Numbered from the stretch's first letter, positions 44,556-54,877 are shown. The stretch: DNA of 64,000 nt from Natrialba swarupiae (GCF_008245225.1 NZ_VTAW01000019.1:18747-82746); one strand, 5' to 3'. The notes: generated by a model not told the origin, from the sequence alone. A program made the numbers and translations.

Positions 44556-46387
44556 AGGACGACGAGCGTCTCTCCCATGTCGACGCTATCCCCTTCCGCG
44601 ACGGCGATCTGGCTGACGGTGCCGCCCGTGGAGGCGACGATATCGTTTTCCATCTTCATCGCCTCAAGCACGACGAGGACGTCGCCGGCGGCGACCTCGT
44701 TGCCCTCCTCGACCTCGATATCGAGGATCGTTCCCTGCATCTCGGCGTCGACCGTCTCCCCGCTGCCGGCGACGTCCGTCGTCGACTCATCCTGACTCCC
44801 GCCGGCGGGCTGGGGTGGACCGGCCGCGTTTCCGGTGTCGACGTCGCCGGTCGGGATCGCGGGTGCGCCGCGTTCCTCGAGTTCGACCTCGAACCGTTTG
44901 CCGTTGACCTCGACGGTGAACTCCCGTTCGACCGTCTCCTCGTCGTCACCGTCGGCGGATTCGGCGTCGGTGCCCCACTGCTCCTGGGCGTCGGCGATCC
45001 GACTCTCGTCGAGTTCCTCGTCCAGGTACTTCGTGGTGTGCGTGCTCTCGACGAACCGTTCGTCCGAAAGCATCAGGCGGTGGAACGGGATGATCGTCGG
45101 AATCCCTTCGATCTCGTACTCCCGGAGCGCACGAAGCGATCGCTCGAGACACTCCTCGCGGTCCTCGCCCCAGACGATCAGTTTGGCGATCATCGAATCG
45201 TAGTCGGTGACGAGGTCGTCTCCCTGACGAAGCGCATCGTCGAGACGAACGCCGATTCCACCCGGCGAGTCGTACGTCTCGAGGGAGCCGCCAGTCGCCG
45301 GGGCGAAGTCATTGGCTGCGTTCTCGGCGTTGATCCGAAACTCGATGGCGTGGCCGTCGAACGTGACGTCGCTTTGCTCGAAGTCGATCTCCTCGCCGGC
45401 GGCGATTCGGATCTGTCGCTTGACGATGTCGAGTCCGGTAATCTCCTCCGTGACGGTGTGTTCGACCTGGATCCGGGTGTTGACTTCGAGGAAGTAAAAG
45501 TTCGTATCGGGACCGAGCAGCTCGTCGGGGCCTCGACTGGGGTCTTCCTCGACGAGGAATTCGACGGTTCCGGCGTTCGTGTAGTCGGCCGCCGCGACTC
45601 CCCGGCGGGCGGCTTCGCCGATCTGCTCGCGCAGGTCATCCGTCAACGCCGCCGACGGCCCTTCCTCGATCACCTTCTGGTGGCGACGCTGGAGCGAACA
45701 GTCACGTTCGCCGAGGTGGCGGACGTTACCGTGTTCGTCGGCGAGAATCTGGACCTCGATGTGACGTGGGTTCTCGAGGTAGCGCTCGAGGTAGACCGAA
45801 TCGTTGTCGAAGTAGGCTTCGCCCTCGCGTTTCGCGCTCTCGAGTTGATCCTCGACGTCGTCCGCCGACCGGACGACTTTCATTCCGCGGCCGCCGCCGC
45901 CGCCTTCGGCTTTGATCGCGATCGGGTAGCCGTACTCCTCGCCGAAGGCTTCGACCTCCGATGGGTCGGTGACTGGCTCTGTCGTACCGGGAACGATCGG
46001 GACGTCCGCCTCCGCCATGATCGACCGGGCCTTAGTTTTCTCGCCCAGCGACTCCATCGCGTCGCTCGAGGGACCGATCCAGGTAATCCCGTCGGTCTCC
46101 TCGACTTTCCCCGCGAACTCGGCGTTCTCCGCGAGAAAGCCGTAGCCGGGGTGGATGGCGTCGGCGTCGGCCTTGCAGGCGGCCTCGATGACGGCCTCGT
46201 GGTCGAGATAGGAGTCGGCCGCGCGAGCCGGCCCGACGTTGTAGGCTTCGTCCGCGTAGCGGACGTGCCCGCCATCTTTGTCCGCCTCGGAGTAGATGGC
46301 GACCGTTCCGACGTTGAGTTCTTCACACGCTCGCATCACTCTGATCGCGATTTCTCCGCGATTCGCGACGAGAACCTTCCTGAACAT
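44549..46387 (-). CDS. pccA: biotin-dependent acyl-CoA carboxylase, biotin carboxylase plus biotin carrier
   Basis: The product is 612 residues. Biotin carboxylase domain (about 1-450): [22 protein letters not shown]-grasp loop [30 protein letters not shown]. An Asp/Glu-rich linker follows, and then the biotinyl domain with the lysine site LEAMKMEND near the end. It carboxylates its own biotin and passes CO2 to PccB. In haloarchaea this enzyme mainly makes methylmalonyl-CoA from propionyl-CoA. The start at 46387 ([11 protein letters not shown]) is the family start. It follows pccX by 272 bases holding a hairpin element. Confidence 0.93.
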   Translation of the reverse strand: MFRKVLVANRGEIAIRVMRACEELNVGTVAIYSEADKDGGHVRYADEAYNVGPARAADSYLDHEAVIEAACKADADAIHPGYGFLAENAEFAGKVEETDGITWIGPSSDAMESLGEKTKARSIMAEADVPIVPGTTEPVTDPSEVEAFGEEYGYPIAIKAEGGGGGRGMKVVRSADDVEDQLESAKREGEAYFDNDSVYLERYLENPRHIEVQILADEHGNVRHLGERDCSLQRRHQKVIEEGPSAALTDDLREQIGEAARRGVAAADYTNAGTVEFLVEEDPSRGPDELLGPDTNFYFLEVNTRIQVEHTVTEEITGLDIVKRQIRIAAGEEIDFEQSDVTFDGHAIEFRINAENAANDFAPATGGSLETYDSPGGIGVRLDDALRQGDDLVTDYDSMIAKLIVWGEDREECLERSLRALREYEIEGIPTIIPFHRLMLSDERFVESTHTTKYLDEELDESRIADAQEQWGTDAESADGDDEETVEREFTVEVNGKRFEVELEERGAPAIPTGDVDTGNAAGPPQPAGGSQDESTTDVAGSGETVDAEMQGTILDIEVEEGNEVAAGDVLVVLEAMKMENDIVASTGGTVSQIAVAEGDSVDMGETLVVLE

Positions 46388-46580
46388 CCTTTTCGAAACC
46401 GTCACGGGGCGACTACCTTACTTTTTCGCAACCCAACGAGTCACTGGATCTCGCCTGTCGGAGAGCATCGAACCCGACTCAGGTCGGACGTCCAACTCAT
46501 ACGGCCCGCGATGGGCCTGTATCGGCCGATCACGGAACGGTGAGCGATCGGCCGGCAATCGTACGGTTTCCTGTCAGTCG

Positions 46581-46649
46581 GGACCGCCGAACCCGCGACC
46601 GGTCTGCGGGTTCAGCGGTACAACGGTACACCAATCCGTCTCAGTCATC
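46581..46649 (-). repeat. dispersed hairpin element, copy A (between pccX and pccA)
   Basis: On the minus strand the element begins TGAGACGGATTGG and contains GTACCGTTGTACCGCTGA, then folds: GTACCGCTGAACCC (46621-46608) pairs with GGGTTCGGCGGTCC (46594-46581) around a 13-base loop. Twelve of fourteen positions pair if G-U is not counted. It lies 11 bases after the pccX stop codon. A second copy is at 59634-59696. Confidence 0.6.
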
Positions 46650-46659
46650 GCAAACCGTC

Positions 46660-47022
46660 TCAGAACCGGTCGGTTCGCCCGGCAGCGCTCCACGGATCCG
46701 TCGGTGCCTCCCGAGGGATACGGACCGTCCGCTGTTGCTGGGCGCGGATTCGACCGGCGAACGACCACCGCTTTTCGTCCCACGTCTCCTCGCTCGAGGC
46801 GGCAGCCGCCGCGGCCGCACGGGCGTGATCGTGGAGGTGAGCGCCGACGGCGGCGGCGATCGCTGCCGCCTCGTCGTCGTCCACGTCGGCCGAAATCTCG
46901 AGGGAGAGCCGTGTGTCGTCGTCCGCACGCGGTGAGTCGAACGCGGCTGGATCCGGCGTTTCCTCCTCGTTGCGACTCGACGCGCCCTCGCGGTCGGTTT
47001 CGGACTGTTGGTGTGTCGTCAT
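46660..47022 (-). CDS. pccX: PccX-like small subunit of the acyl-CoA carboxylase
   Basis: The 120-residue acidic protein has a disordered N-terminal half, an Ala-rich helix ([22 protein letters not shown], in part) and a basic Trp-containing tail ([20 protein letters not shown]). Position and pattern match the PccX/epsilon-like small protein between pccB and pccA in haloarchaea such as Haloferax mediterranei, where it was shown to be needed for activity. Its ATG overlaps the pccB stop (TGATG), so the two are coupled. The tail resembles the epsilon subunits that bind the beta subunit. Confidence 0.8.
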   Translation of the reverse strand: MTTHQQSETDREGASSRNEEETPDPAAFDSPRADDDTRLSLEISADVDDDEAAAIAAAVGAHLHDHARAAAAAAASSEETWDEKRWSFAGRIRAQQQRTVRIPREAPTDPWSAAGRTDRF

Positions 47023-48572
47023 CAGAGGGGGATGTTGCCGTGTTTCTTGTCCGGGTTCTGCTCGCGTTTCGTCTCGAGCATCTCGAGGTCGTCGATCAGC
47101 CGCGGCCGGGTCTCGGTGGGAACGATGACGTCGTCGAGAAAGCCCTTATCGGTCGCCGTATAGGGGTTGGCGAACTCCTCGCGGTACTCCTCGATGAGTT
47201 CGTCCCGGAGTTCGTCGGGGTTCTCGGCCTCGGCGAGTTCGTCGCGGTAGAGGAGGTTCACGGCACCTTGTGGGCCCATAACGGCGATTTCGGCGGTCGG
47301 CCAGGCGTAGTTGACGTCCGCGCCAAGGTTCTTCGAGGCCATTACGCAGTAGGCCCCGCCGTAGGCTTTCCGAGTGATGACCGTCAGCAGCGGGACGGTC
47401 GCTTCGGCGTAAGCGTAGAGCAGTTTCGCACCGTGGCGGATGATGCCGCGGTGTTCCTGGTCCGTACCCGGCATGTAGCCGGGAACGTCGACGAAGGTGA
47501 CGATCGGGATGTTAAACGAGTCACAGAAGCGGACGAACCGCGATCCCTTCATCGAGGAGTCGACGGTGAGCGTGCCGGCGTTCACCCGCGGCTGGTTGGC
47601 GACGATCCCGACCGACCGGCCATCGAGGCGGGCGAAGCCGACGACGATCTCCTGTGCGAAGTTGTCGGCGACCTCGAAGAACGATCCCTCGTCGACGACG
47701 CTATCGACGACATCGACGATGTCGTAGGGTTTCTGCGGACTCGGCGGAACGATCTCGTTGAGTTCCTCGTCGCGCCGGTCGGGGTCGTCCCACGGGTCGA
47801 CGCGAGGTGGATCCTCGACGTTGTTCTGTGGGAGATACGAGAGGAGACGTTTGATGTCGTCGAGTGCCTGTTCTTCGCTTTCGCAGGCGAACTGTGCCAC
47901 ACCGGTTTTGCCGGCGTGTGTCATCGCCCCGCCGAGTTCCTCGTGGGTGACCTCCTCGCCGGTGACGGTCTTGGTGACGCCGGGGCCCGTGATGTACATG
48001 TGGCTGGTCTCTTTGACCATGAAGATGAAGTCGGTGATCGAGGGGGAGTAGACGGCACCGCCCGCACACGGACCCATTATCGCCGAAATCTGGGGAACGA
48101 CACCGCTTGCCTCCTGGTTCCGGCGGAAGATCTCGGTGAATCCGGCGAGACTCTTGACGCCTTCCTGAATCCGGGCCCCCGCCGAATCGTTGAGTCCGAC
48201 GATCGGTGCGCCGACTTCCATCGCGCTGTCCATCACCTTACAGATCTTCTCGGCGAAAACCTCGCCGAGCGAGCCGCCGAAGACCGTAAAGTCGTGGGCG
48301 AAGACGAACACCGTTCGTCCGTCAACCTCGCCGTAGCCGGTCACGACGCCGTCGCCCGGTATCTTCTTTTCTTCCATTCCGAACTGGCTCGTCTGGTGGG
48401 TGCGAAGCTGATCGAACTCCGTGAACGTTCCCTCGTCGAGGAAGTACTCGATGCGCTCGCGGGCCGTCATCTTTCCTTTCTCGTGTTGTTTCTCGATCCG
48501 CTCTTCGCCACCGCCCAGACGAGCCTCCTCGCGGAGTTCCTCGAGTTCGTCGATGCGATCTTCCATCGTCAT
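47022..48572 (-). CDS. pccB: acyl-CoA (propionyl-CoA) carboxylase carboxyltransferase subunit
   Basis: The 516-residue protein has both crotonase-like halves of a biotin-dependent carboxyltransferase: N-terminal [16 protein letters not shown] and [18 protein letters not shown], the oxyanion Gly pair [11 protein letters not shown], and the second half with [21 protein letters not shown] and [13 protein letters not shown]. It transfers CO2 from biotin to propionyl-CoA (or acetyl-CoA). Start 48572 or 48566 ([11 protein letters not shown]). It is the first gene of the pccB-pccX-pccA operon. Confidence 0.95.
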   Translation of the reverse strand: MTMEDRIDELEELREEARLGGGEERIEKQHEKGKMTARERIEYFLDEGTFTEFDQLRTHQTSQFGMEEKKIPGDGVVTGYGEVDGRTVFVFAHDFTVFGGSLGEVFAEKICKVMDSAMEVGAPIVGLNDSAGARIQEGVKSLAGFTEIFRRNQEASGVVPQISAIMGPCAGGAVYSPSITDFIFMVKETSHMYITGPGVTKTVTGEEVTHEELGGAMTHAGKTGVAQFACESEEQALDDIKRLLSYLPQNNVEDPPRVDPWDDPDRRDEELNEIVPPSPQKPYDIVDVVDSVVDEGSFFEVADNFAQEIVVGFARLDGRSVGIVANQPRVNAGTLTVDSSMKGSRFVRFCDSFNIPIVTFVDVPGYMPGTDQEHRGIIRHGAKLLYAYAEATVPLLTVITRKAYGGAYCVMASKNLGADVNYAWPTAEIAVMGPQGAVNLLYRDELAEAENPDELRDELIEEYREEFANPYTATDKGFLDDVIVPTETRPRLIDDLEMLETKREQNPDKKHGNIPL

Positions 48573-48692
48573 GGGTGCCCTCTCCCTGCGTCGTTCATCG
48601 CGGGAAGAAACGGCGAGGCAAATGAAAAGCGTTCTGCAATTCGGAACCGACACCGCGACTGTCGAGTTCCGGTTTCGCCTGCTCACACAAAC

Positions 48693-48704
48693 ACTTTATA
48701 TTCA
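48693..48704 (+). promoter_or_regulatory. TATA element of the LivK-like gene
   Basis: CACTTTATATTC is centred about 27 nt before the ATG at 48725. It predicts a leaderless transcript and supports that start. Confidence 0.7.
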
Positions 48705-48724
48705 TACTCACCATTGGCTTGCAT

Positions 48725-50011
48725 ATGGCACGGAATGTCAGCAGACGAAGGGTGCTTGGTGGAATCGGTGCTGGAACCGGAATCGCGCTTGCGGGCTGTC
48801 TCGACGGAAACGGTAACGGAAACGGCGGTAACGGTAACGGTGGAAATGGGAACGGTGGGAACGGTAACGGTGGCAGCGACGACCCCGACGTGATGGTCGG
48901 AACGTTGCTCCCCGTGACGGGTGACCTCGGCAGTCTCGGCGCGCCGATCCGTGACGCGGCGATCCTTCCTGGCAGTCAACTCGAGGACGAGGGCGTTGCC
49001 TACGAGATCGACATCCGAGAGGAGGACACGGAGACCGACCCGCAGGCGGGGATCAGTGGTGCACAAGCACTCGCCGACGCGGGCTACCCATCGGTCACCG
49101 GTGCCGCGTCATCGGCCGTGACGATCGCCGTCGCGGAAGACATCTTCTTCCCGAACGAAGTCGTCGGCATCTCTCCCGCGAGTACGTCGCCGGACATCAC
49201 CGACATGGATGGCGATTACCTGCTTCGCACGGCGCCGAGTGACGCCTGGCAGGGAGAGGCGATGGCCGAGATCGCCTACGAGGAAGAGGGTGCGGAGACG
49301 CTGTCGACGTTCTTCCTGAACAACGACTACGGCCAGGGCCTACAGGACACAGTCGTCGAGAACTTCGAGGACCTCGGCGGGGAGGTGCTCGAGGAGGTTG
49401 CGTTCGAGCCCGAACAGCCGTCCTACGACTCCGAACTCCAGAGTGCGCTCGCGGACGATCCCGATCTGATGGTCATCGTCGGCTACCCCGACAGCGGCGA
49501 GCAGATCTTCCGCGATTACTACATCAACTTCGATAACGATCACACGATCATGGTGCCCGACGGGCTCCAGGACAACGCCCTGCCCGGCAACGTCGACAAC
49601 CCGATGTCGAACGTGATCGGGACGGCCCCCTCCGCCCGCGGCCCCGAGGCCGAGACGTTCAACGAGATGTACGAAGACACGTACGGCGACGGCCCGGGCG
49701 TGTTCACCGGCCAGGCCTACGACGCGACCGCCATCCACATGCTCGCACAGCTTCGAGCCGACGACCTCTCCGGTCCCGCAGTGAGCGCGGAGATCCGCGA
49801 GGTCGCAAATCCCGGCGGCGAGGAGATCGGCCCGAGCAACCTCGCTGACGGTCTCGACATGGCCGCTGACGGCGAAGAGATCCAGTACCAGGGTGCCTCG
49901 AGCGTCACCAACTTCGACGAGAACGGTGACATGGAGGCAGTCACGTACGACCTCTTCGAGTTCGACGAGGACGGCTACCACATCACCGAAACGATCGAGT
50001 TCGAGTCCTAA
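48725..50011 (+). CDS. livK: branched-chain amino acid ABC transporter substrate-binding lipoprotein
   Basis: The 428-residue Tat lipoprotein has SRRRVLGGIG, lipobox ALAGC near residue 22, and a long linker of Gly-Asn repeats (about 24-48). The body is the type-I periplasmic binding fold of LivK/LivJ: VGTLLPVTGDLGSLGAPIRDA, GAQALADAGYPSVTGAASS, FPNEVVGISPAST, and VFTGQAYDATAIHML. It binds leucine, isoleucine, valine or a related solute outside the cell. It is transcribed apart from, and toward, the livHMGF genes. Confidence 0.93.
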   Translation: MARNVSRRRVLGGIGAGTGIALAGCLDGNGNGNGGNGNGGNGNGGNGNGGSDDPDVMVGTLLPVTGDLGSLGAPIRDAAILPGSQLEDEGVAYEIDIREEDTETDPQAGISGAQALADAGYPSVTGAASSAVTIAVAEDIFFPNEVVGISPASTSPDITDMDGDYLLRTAPSDAWQGEAMAEIAYEEEGAETLSTFFLNNDYGQGLQDTVVENFEDLGGEVLEEVAFEPEQPSYDSELQSALADDPDLMVIVGYPDSGEQIFRDYYINFDNDHTIMVPDGLQDNALPGNVDNPMSNVIGTAPSARGPEAETFNEMYEDTYGDGPGVFTGQAYDATAIHMLAQLRADDLSGPAVSAEIREVANPGGEEIGPSNLADGLDMAADGEEIQYQGASSVTNFDENGDMEAVTYDLFEFDEDGYHITETIEFES

Positions 50012-50152
50012 CTCGACTAATCCGAGTCTGACAGTTTTTTCGACGGTCCGAACCTCCGCGAGCGGACGCTTTCGAACGGAGCGTCCGGTTCCGTTCGTCG
50101 GATGTTCGTTTCACAACCGACATGGTGGTAACGTGTCGTTTCTCACGTGCGA

Positions 50153-50817
50153 ATGTCCGCTGGATTGCCTGCGCTTGCCCGCGAACTGTCGCTCCCGTGT
50201 TACGACGACGCGCTCCCGGCACACGACGAGTTCCACGCGAATCGGGTTCGAACCGTCGCTCTTCGATTGGCAGACGATTGCGAGGAGAACGTCGACCGGA
50301 ACACCCTCTCCGCTGTGGCGTGGCTCCACGACGTCGGCCGTCCCCAGGAGCGGTCGGGAGCGATCGACGATCACGACCGGTGGGATGCAGACGAATCGGG
50401 AAATCTCCTCGAGGCCGAGGCCGTTCCGACCGACGACATCGAGACCGTCGAACACTGTATCCGAACGCACAGCATTCGATCCAGTTCGCCGGAGCCGGAG
50501 ATGCTCGAGGCGAAGTTGCTCTTCGATGGGGACAAGTTAGACGCGACGGGCGCGGTCGGTATCGTCCGTCTGGCCTGTATCGTTGGCGAGCGAGCGGGCA
50601 GGGCGGGTGAGCGCTACGCGGTGATCGACGACTCGTCGGTTCTCGGACCGGAGACATCCGGCGTTCCGGACATCTCCCTCCTTCGAGAGTGGGCGACGGC
50701 GCGACTGGACGCCCTGTACACGGAACCCGGCCGTCGTCTCGGTGCGTCCCGGTGGGAGTTCATGCACCGGTTTTTTCTCGGTTCGAGAACGAACTCGGAG
50801 CCAAAGGGGAGCGCTGA
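50153..50817 (+). CDS. HD-domain phosphohydrolase-like protein, frame broken near its end
   Basis: The product is about 220 residues. The HD motif spread is seen as HDEFHANRVRT, AVAWLHDVGRPQE and EHCIRTHSIRSSS, and the last conserved part as GDKLDATGAVGIVRLACIV. At 50771-50776 a run of six T ends the family match. The annotated frame then reads on for about 80 unrelated codons to 51037, across livF on the other strand. Adding one base to the run gives HRFFSRFENELGAKGER and a stop at 50817, the normal family end. It is either a real frameshift or a homopolymer read error. Confidence 0.75.
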
Positions 50818-50870
50818 CGCGGCAATCGGGATGGCTTTCGAAAATCGGCGACGGCCTCGAGCGGAATCCG

Positions 50871-51575
50871 CTATCCGCCGAGGAAGTCCTGTCGAACCTG
50901 GTCGTCGGCGAGCAACGCGTCGCCGCTGTCCTCGTACCGGTTTTTCCCCTGGACGAGGACGTAGCCCCGATCACAGCGCCGGAGCGCCTCCTTTGCGTTC
51001 TGTTCGACGAGCAGGACAGCGGTGCCGTCGTCGTTGATCTCGTCGATCCGATCGAACATGTCCTCGACCAGATCCGGTGCGAGGCCAGCACTCGGCTCGT
51101 CGAGCATCAACAGATCCGGCTCGAGCATGAGCGCTCGCCCCATCGCGAGCATCTGCTGTTGGCCGCCGCTCATCGTTCCAGCCTTCTGATCGCGTCGTTC
51201 CGCCAGGATCGGGAACCGATCGAAGATGGTCGCAAGGCGATCCTCGGGAACCTCGTCCAAGATGTAGGCGCCCATCTCGAGGTTCTCGATGACCGACAGC
51301 GACGGGAAGACGTTGTCGTTCTGGGGGACGTAGCCGACGCCGGTCTGGATGATGTCCTCGGGGCGGTAGCCGTGAATCTCGCTGTCGTCGAAGACGATCG
51401 AGCCGCCCATATACTCGGTCAGCCCGAAGATCGACTTCATCACCGTCGATTTGCCGGCTCCGTTCGGGCCGACGATGGTGACGTACTCGCCGTCGGCGAC
51501 GTCGAGGTCGACGCCCTCTAGGATCTGGAGATCGCCGTAGCCGGCGTCCAGATCCGACACCTCGAGCAACGCCAT
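50871..51575 (-). CDS. livF: branched-chain amino acid ABC transporter ATPase LivF
   Basis: The 234-residue ATPase has GPNGAGKST (Walker A, residue ~37), the LivF feature GVGYVPQNDNVFPSLS, signature MSGGQQQMLAMGRALM, and DLLMLDEPSAGLAP. Its ATG overlaps the livG stop. It is the last gene of livHMGF and forms the ATPase heterodimer with LivG. Confidence 0.95.
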   Translation of the reverse strand: MALLEVSDLDAGYGDLQILEGVDLDVADGEYVTIVGPNGAGKSTVMKSIFGLTEYMGGSIVFDDSEIHGYRPEDIIQTGVGYVPQNDNVFPSLSVIENLEMGAYILDEVPEDRLATIFDRFPILAERRDQKAGTMSGGQQQMLAMGRALMLEPDLLMLDEPSAGLAPDLVEDMFDRIDEINDDGTAVLLVEQNAKEALRRCDRGYVLVQGKNRYEDSGDALLADDQVRQDFLGG

Positions 51576-52450
51576 CAGACCTCACCTCCGAGGTAGGCCT
51601 CGATCACTTCCTCGTTGGCTTTGATCTCCGCGGCCTCACCCTCGGCGAGGACGGTTCCCTGGTGCATGACGATGACGTGTTCGCAGTGGTTCATAATGAC
51701 GTCCATATCGTGCTCGACGAGCAGGAACGTGTAGCCCTGATCCTGGAGTTCGTGGATGTGAGAGAGGAGTTTCTTCTCGAGTGAGGGGTTAACGCCTGCC
51801 ATCGGCTCGTCCAGCAGCAGCATCTCCGGATCGGTCAACAGCGCCCGTGCCATCTCGAGCAGTTTTCGCTGTCCGCCCGAGAGGTTGCCGGCGTACTCGC
51901 CGGCGAGATGGTCGATCTCGAAGAACTCGAGCATCTCCCACGCGCGCTCGCGCAGTTCCTCTTCCTGTTCGACGACGTCGCGCCGAGCGATCGGTGCGAC
52001 CGATCGCCAGAGCGACTCCCCGAGCTGGTTTTTCGGCGCAAGCATCATGTTCTCTAAGACGGTCATCTCGGGGAGTTCGCGGGCGATCTGGAACGTTCGA
52101 ACGAGTCCCTGATTTGCGACCTGGTAGGGGTCTCGACCCGTGATGTCCGTTCCTTCGAAGACGACGGACCCCTCGTTCGGGGTGTAGACGCCCGTGATAC
52201 AGTTGAACGTCGTCGACTTGCCGGCTCCGTTCGGGCCGATCAGCCCGGTGATGGTTCCGCGTTCGACCTGAAAGCTCGCGCCGTCGACGGCAGTGATGCC
52301 GCCGAACCGTTTGACGAGGTCGTCGACCTGAAGGATCGGCTCGTCGACCGTCCGTCGGCCGGTAGTCTCCGTGACCTCCTCGGCCGACTCCGTCCTCGCC
52401 GAGCTATCGGCTACGGTGTCGGACCCGACGTTCGTCTCGGCGTCACTCAT
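51575..52450 (-). CDS. livG: branched-chain amino acid ABC transporter ATPase LivG
   Basis: The 291-residue ATPase has an acidic extension (about 1-40), then Walker A GPNGAGKST, the LivG motif QGLVRTFQIARELPEMTVLENMML, signature LSGGQRKLLEMARAL, Walker B MLLLDEPMAGVNP and VEHDMD. It overlaps livM by eight bases and livF by one. It pairs with LivF. Confidence 0.95.
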   Translation of the reverse strand: MSDAETNVGSDTVADSSARTESAEEVTETTGRRTVDEPILQVDDLVKRFGGITAVDGASFQVERGTITGLIGPNGAGKSTTFNCITGVYTPNEGSVVFEGTDITGRDPYQVANQGLVRTFQIARELPEMTVLENMMLAPKNQLGESLWRSVAPIARRDVVEQEEELRERAWEMLEFFEIDHLAGEYAGNLSGGQRKLLEMARALLTDPEMLLLDEPMAGVNPSLEKKLLSHIHELQDQGYTFLLVEHDMDVIMNHCEHVIVMHQGTVLAEGEAAEIKANEEVIEAYLGGEV

Positions 52451-53762
52451 CGGTCTCACCTCCGTCGGTCGCCGTTGGACGACGCGAAATGTCGGTCGCG
52501 GCGGCGAGTTCCTTTCTGTGGCCGAGCAGTCCGTCCGGCTTCCAGATCATGAGCACGATCAGGACGACGCCGACGAGGACGAACCGGAGTTCGTCGAGCG
52601 TTCCGATGACGTAGCCGAGCATCGGGAGCGGATCGCCCGAGGCCAACTCGAGGAACGCGTCGTAGACCGTCTGTGGGCTTCGAACGTCGACGTTAGCCCG
52701 AACGATGCTCCTGATGAATCGGGGTCCTTGCCAGAGGAATGCGGCGAATGCGAACGCGCCGACGATGCTTCCGGTGTTCGATCCCGACCCGCCGACGATG
52801 AGCGCGACGAAGATGTAAAACGTCACGATCGGCATGAAGCTGTCCGGATTGACGCGGCTCTGGCTTCCCATCCAGAGAATGCCCGCCAGCCCCATCAGCA
52901 TACAGCCGACGACGAAGACGGTGATCTTCATCCGGTCGGTGTTCTTCCCGAGCGAGCGAGCGGCGAGTTCGTCCTCGCGGATCGCCTTCAGCACGCGGCC
53001 GAACGGCGAGTACGCGATTCGGGTGAGAAAGAGGTAAAACAGAACGACGAACGCGATCAGTACGCCGGTGTAGAGCCCGCTCTGGATGATCGACGACTGG
53101 ATGCCGGCCATCTCTCCGATCGCGAAGAACTGATCACCCACGAATCCGATGCCAGGCACGTCCAAAAGCCACGGGATCACGCTGTCGACCGGCGTGTAGC
53201 TGATCCCGCTGCCGCCGCCGGTTCCGTACTCCGTGCCCCCGACCTCGACGGAACGAAGCGATCCCGAGAGTAATGCGAGGCGGATAATCTCCGAGAAACC
53301 GAGCGTAACGATCGCGAAGTAGTCCGCACGGACCCTAAGTGCCGGAAGCGAGACGACGAGTCCCACGAGACCCGACGCGAGCATTCCGCCGATGACGCCG
53401 ATCGGAATCGGTAATCCGAGCCCTGCAGGCGATCCGTCTGGCGAGGCAGTCAAGATCGCCATCGTGTAGACGCCGACGGCCATGAAGCCGGCGACGCCGA
53501 TGTTGAACAGTCCCGTATACCCCCAGTGGAGGTTCAGCGCGAGGACGACCAGGGCGTAGACCGCCGCGAAGAACGTGACCAGACGCATGAAGCCGACCGT
53601 CTCGTTCAGCCCGACGCCGGTAAGCAAGCCGACGATGGCGAAGCCGGCGAACGTCGCGGCGACGAACGCGGCGATCAACAGGAGGTCCGTCGCCCACTGT
53701 GGGAGGTCGTTGTCCGTGACCTTCGCCCGGAGTTCGTCGATCGTCTCGGATGCGTCACTCAT
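52443..53762 (-). CDS. livM: branched-chain amino acid ABC transporter permease LivM
   Basis: The 439-residue permease has about ten helices. The LivM pattern is visible as YTGLFNIGVAGFMAVGVYTM, a Tyr-Phe-Ala-Ile-Val-Thr-Leu-Gly coupling region (YFAIVTLGFSEIIRL), FGRVLKAIREDELAARSLG, and VGGSGSNTGSIVGAF near 340. It is longer than bacterial LivM through an acidic tail. Its ATG overlaps the livH stop (ATGA). Confidence 0.94.
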   Translation of the reverse strand: MSDASETIDELRAKVTDNDLPQWATDLLLIAAFVAATFAGFAIVGLLTGVGLNETVGFMRLVTFFAAVYALVVLALNLHWGYTGLFNIGVAGFMAVGVYTMAILTASPDGSPAGLGLPIPIGVIGGMLASGLVGLVVSLPALRVRADYFAIVTLGFSEIIRLALLSGSLRSVEVGGTEYGTGGGSGISYTPVDSVIPWLLDVPGIGFVGDQFFAIGEMAGIQSSIIQSGLYTGVLIAFVVLFYLFLTRIAYSPFGRVLKAIREDELAARSLGKNTDRMKITVFVVGCMLMGLAGILWMGSQSRVNPDSFMPIVTFYIFVALIVGGSGSNTGSIVGAFAFAAFLWQGPRFIRSIVRANVDVRSPQTVYDAFLELASGDPLPMLGYVIGTLDELRFVLVGVVLIVLMIWKPDGLLGHRKELAAATDISRRPTATDGGETDE

Positions 53763-54877
53763 GCTGTTTCCACCCCGCTGAACAGCCCGTCAGGCTTGAA
53801 TATCAGTACCAGGATCATCAGTGTAAACGCCGCTATTTCGTTCAGATCCGCGGGGATCCAGACCAACGAGAGGTTGATCGTGAGTCCGATGACGAGCGAG
53901 CCGGCGAGCGCGCCGTAGATAGAGCCGATCCCACCCAGGATGACCGCAGCGAAGATCAACAACAGCAGGAACCAACCGAGGTTGATCGTGATCTGGCCGC
54001 GGTCGAGAACGATCAGGTAGCCCGCGACGCCGGCGAGTCCCGAACCGATAACCCAGGTCGCGAAGATGACCCGTTCGGTCGGAATGCCGGTGATCAACGC
54101 GAGATCCTTGTTGTCCGACATCGCACGCATCGATTTCCCGAGTTTCGTGTACTGCAACAGGAGGTGAACGCCGATGATCAACGCGAGTGCGGAGATGACG
54201 AGTGTCGCCTCGTGGAGATTGATCGTTTCCATCGGAACGACCGACTGGATCGCGGCCGGCAACTCCGGCTGTGGTGGCGAGGCCACCACGATCCGCGTGT
54301 CGGTCGTGTAGACGAACGCGATGAGATATCGAAGCGCCAGTGCGACTCCGACGCTTGCGATCAACAGCGGAATGCCGCCTGCATCCCGCAGTCGTCTGTA
54401 GACGAGCCGATCGATCGCGAGTGCGACGAGAATCGTTACGATGGCCGAAATGACGAGGCCGACGAGAATCGCGATCGGTGCCGACAAGACGTCCATCCCG
54501 ACGCTTCCGGGCTGTGCACCGCCGTCAGCCCGAAGCAACAGCCGACTGCTCAGATCCGCAACGCCGAGTCCCCCGATAAGGTAGGCGACGGTCCATCCGG
54601 AGAACGCCCCGGTCGTCACGAGATCACCGTGTGAGAAGTTAGCAAACCTGAGGATGCTGTATGTCATCGAAAGCCCGATCGCGGCGAGACCGATATACAG
54701 CGAGTCGACGATTCCGTTCCACGTATACGACCACAGTCTACCGAGGGGGAGTTCACCTGTGACGACCAATCGAACGAGATCGAGAACGAGTATCCCGATA
54801 CCGGCCAACAAGAGCCCACCCACGACCTCCTGTGGCGTTAGGTTCGAAAGCCGCCCCCTTCCGTGCCCTGTACTCAT
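53759..54877 (-). CDS. livH: branched-chain amino acid ABC transporter permease LivH
   Basis: The 372-residue permease has about nine helices. The LivH elements are LAAIGLSMTYSILRFANFSHGDL, LALRYLIAFVYTTDTR, LGKSMRAMSDNKDLALITGI and LGGIGSIYGALAGSLVIG. It starts at 54877 with a short cytoplasmic leader. It is the first gene of the livHMGF operon and would form the solute path with LivM. Confidence 0.94.
   Translation of the reverse strand: MSTGHGRGRLSNLTPQEVVGGLLLAGIGILVLDLVRLVVTGELPLGRLWSYTWNGIVDSLYIGLAAIGLSMTYSILRFANFSHGDLVTTGAFSGWTVAYLIGGLGVADLSSRLLLRADGGAQPGSVGMDVLSAPIAILVGLVISAIVTILVALAIDRLVYRRLRDAGGIPLLIASVGVALALRYLIAFVYTTDTRIVVASPPQPELPAAIQSVVPMETINLHEATLVISALALIIGVHLLLQYTKLGKSMRAMSDNKDLALITGIPTERVIFATWVIGSGLAGVAGYLIVLDRGQITINLGWFLLLLIFAAVILGGIGSIYGALAGSLVIGLTINLSLVWIPADLNEIAAFTLMILVLIFKPDGLFSGVETA

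Noticed and set aside
44153..48893. Long + strand open frames (796 and 865 codons) across the carboxylase operon
   Set aside because: They are mirror frames of pccA and pccB on the opposite strand; their translations are Val/Arg/Asp-rich without motifs and their ends overlap other genes.
50537..51091. Minus-strand frames within the HD-domain gene and past the end of livF
   Set aside because: Shadow frames; the forward HD motif and livF account for this DNA.
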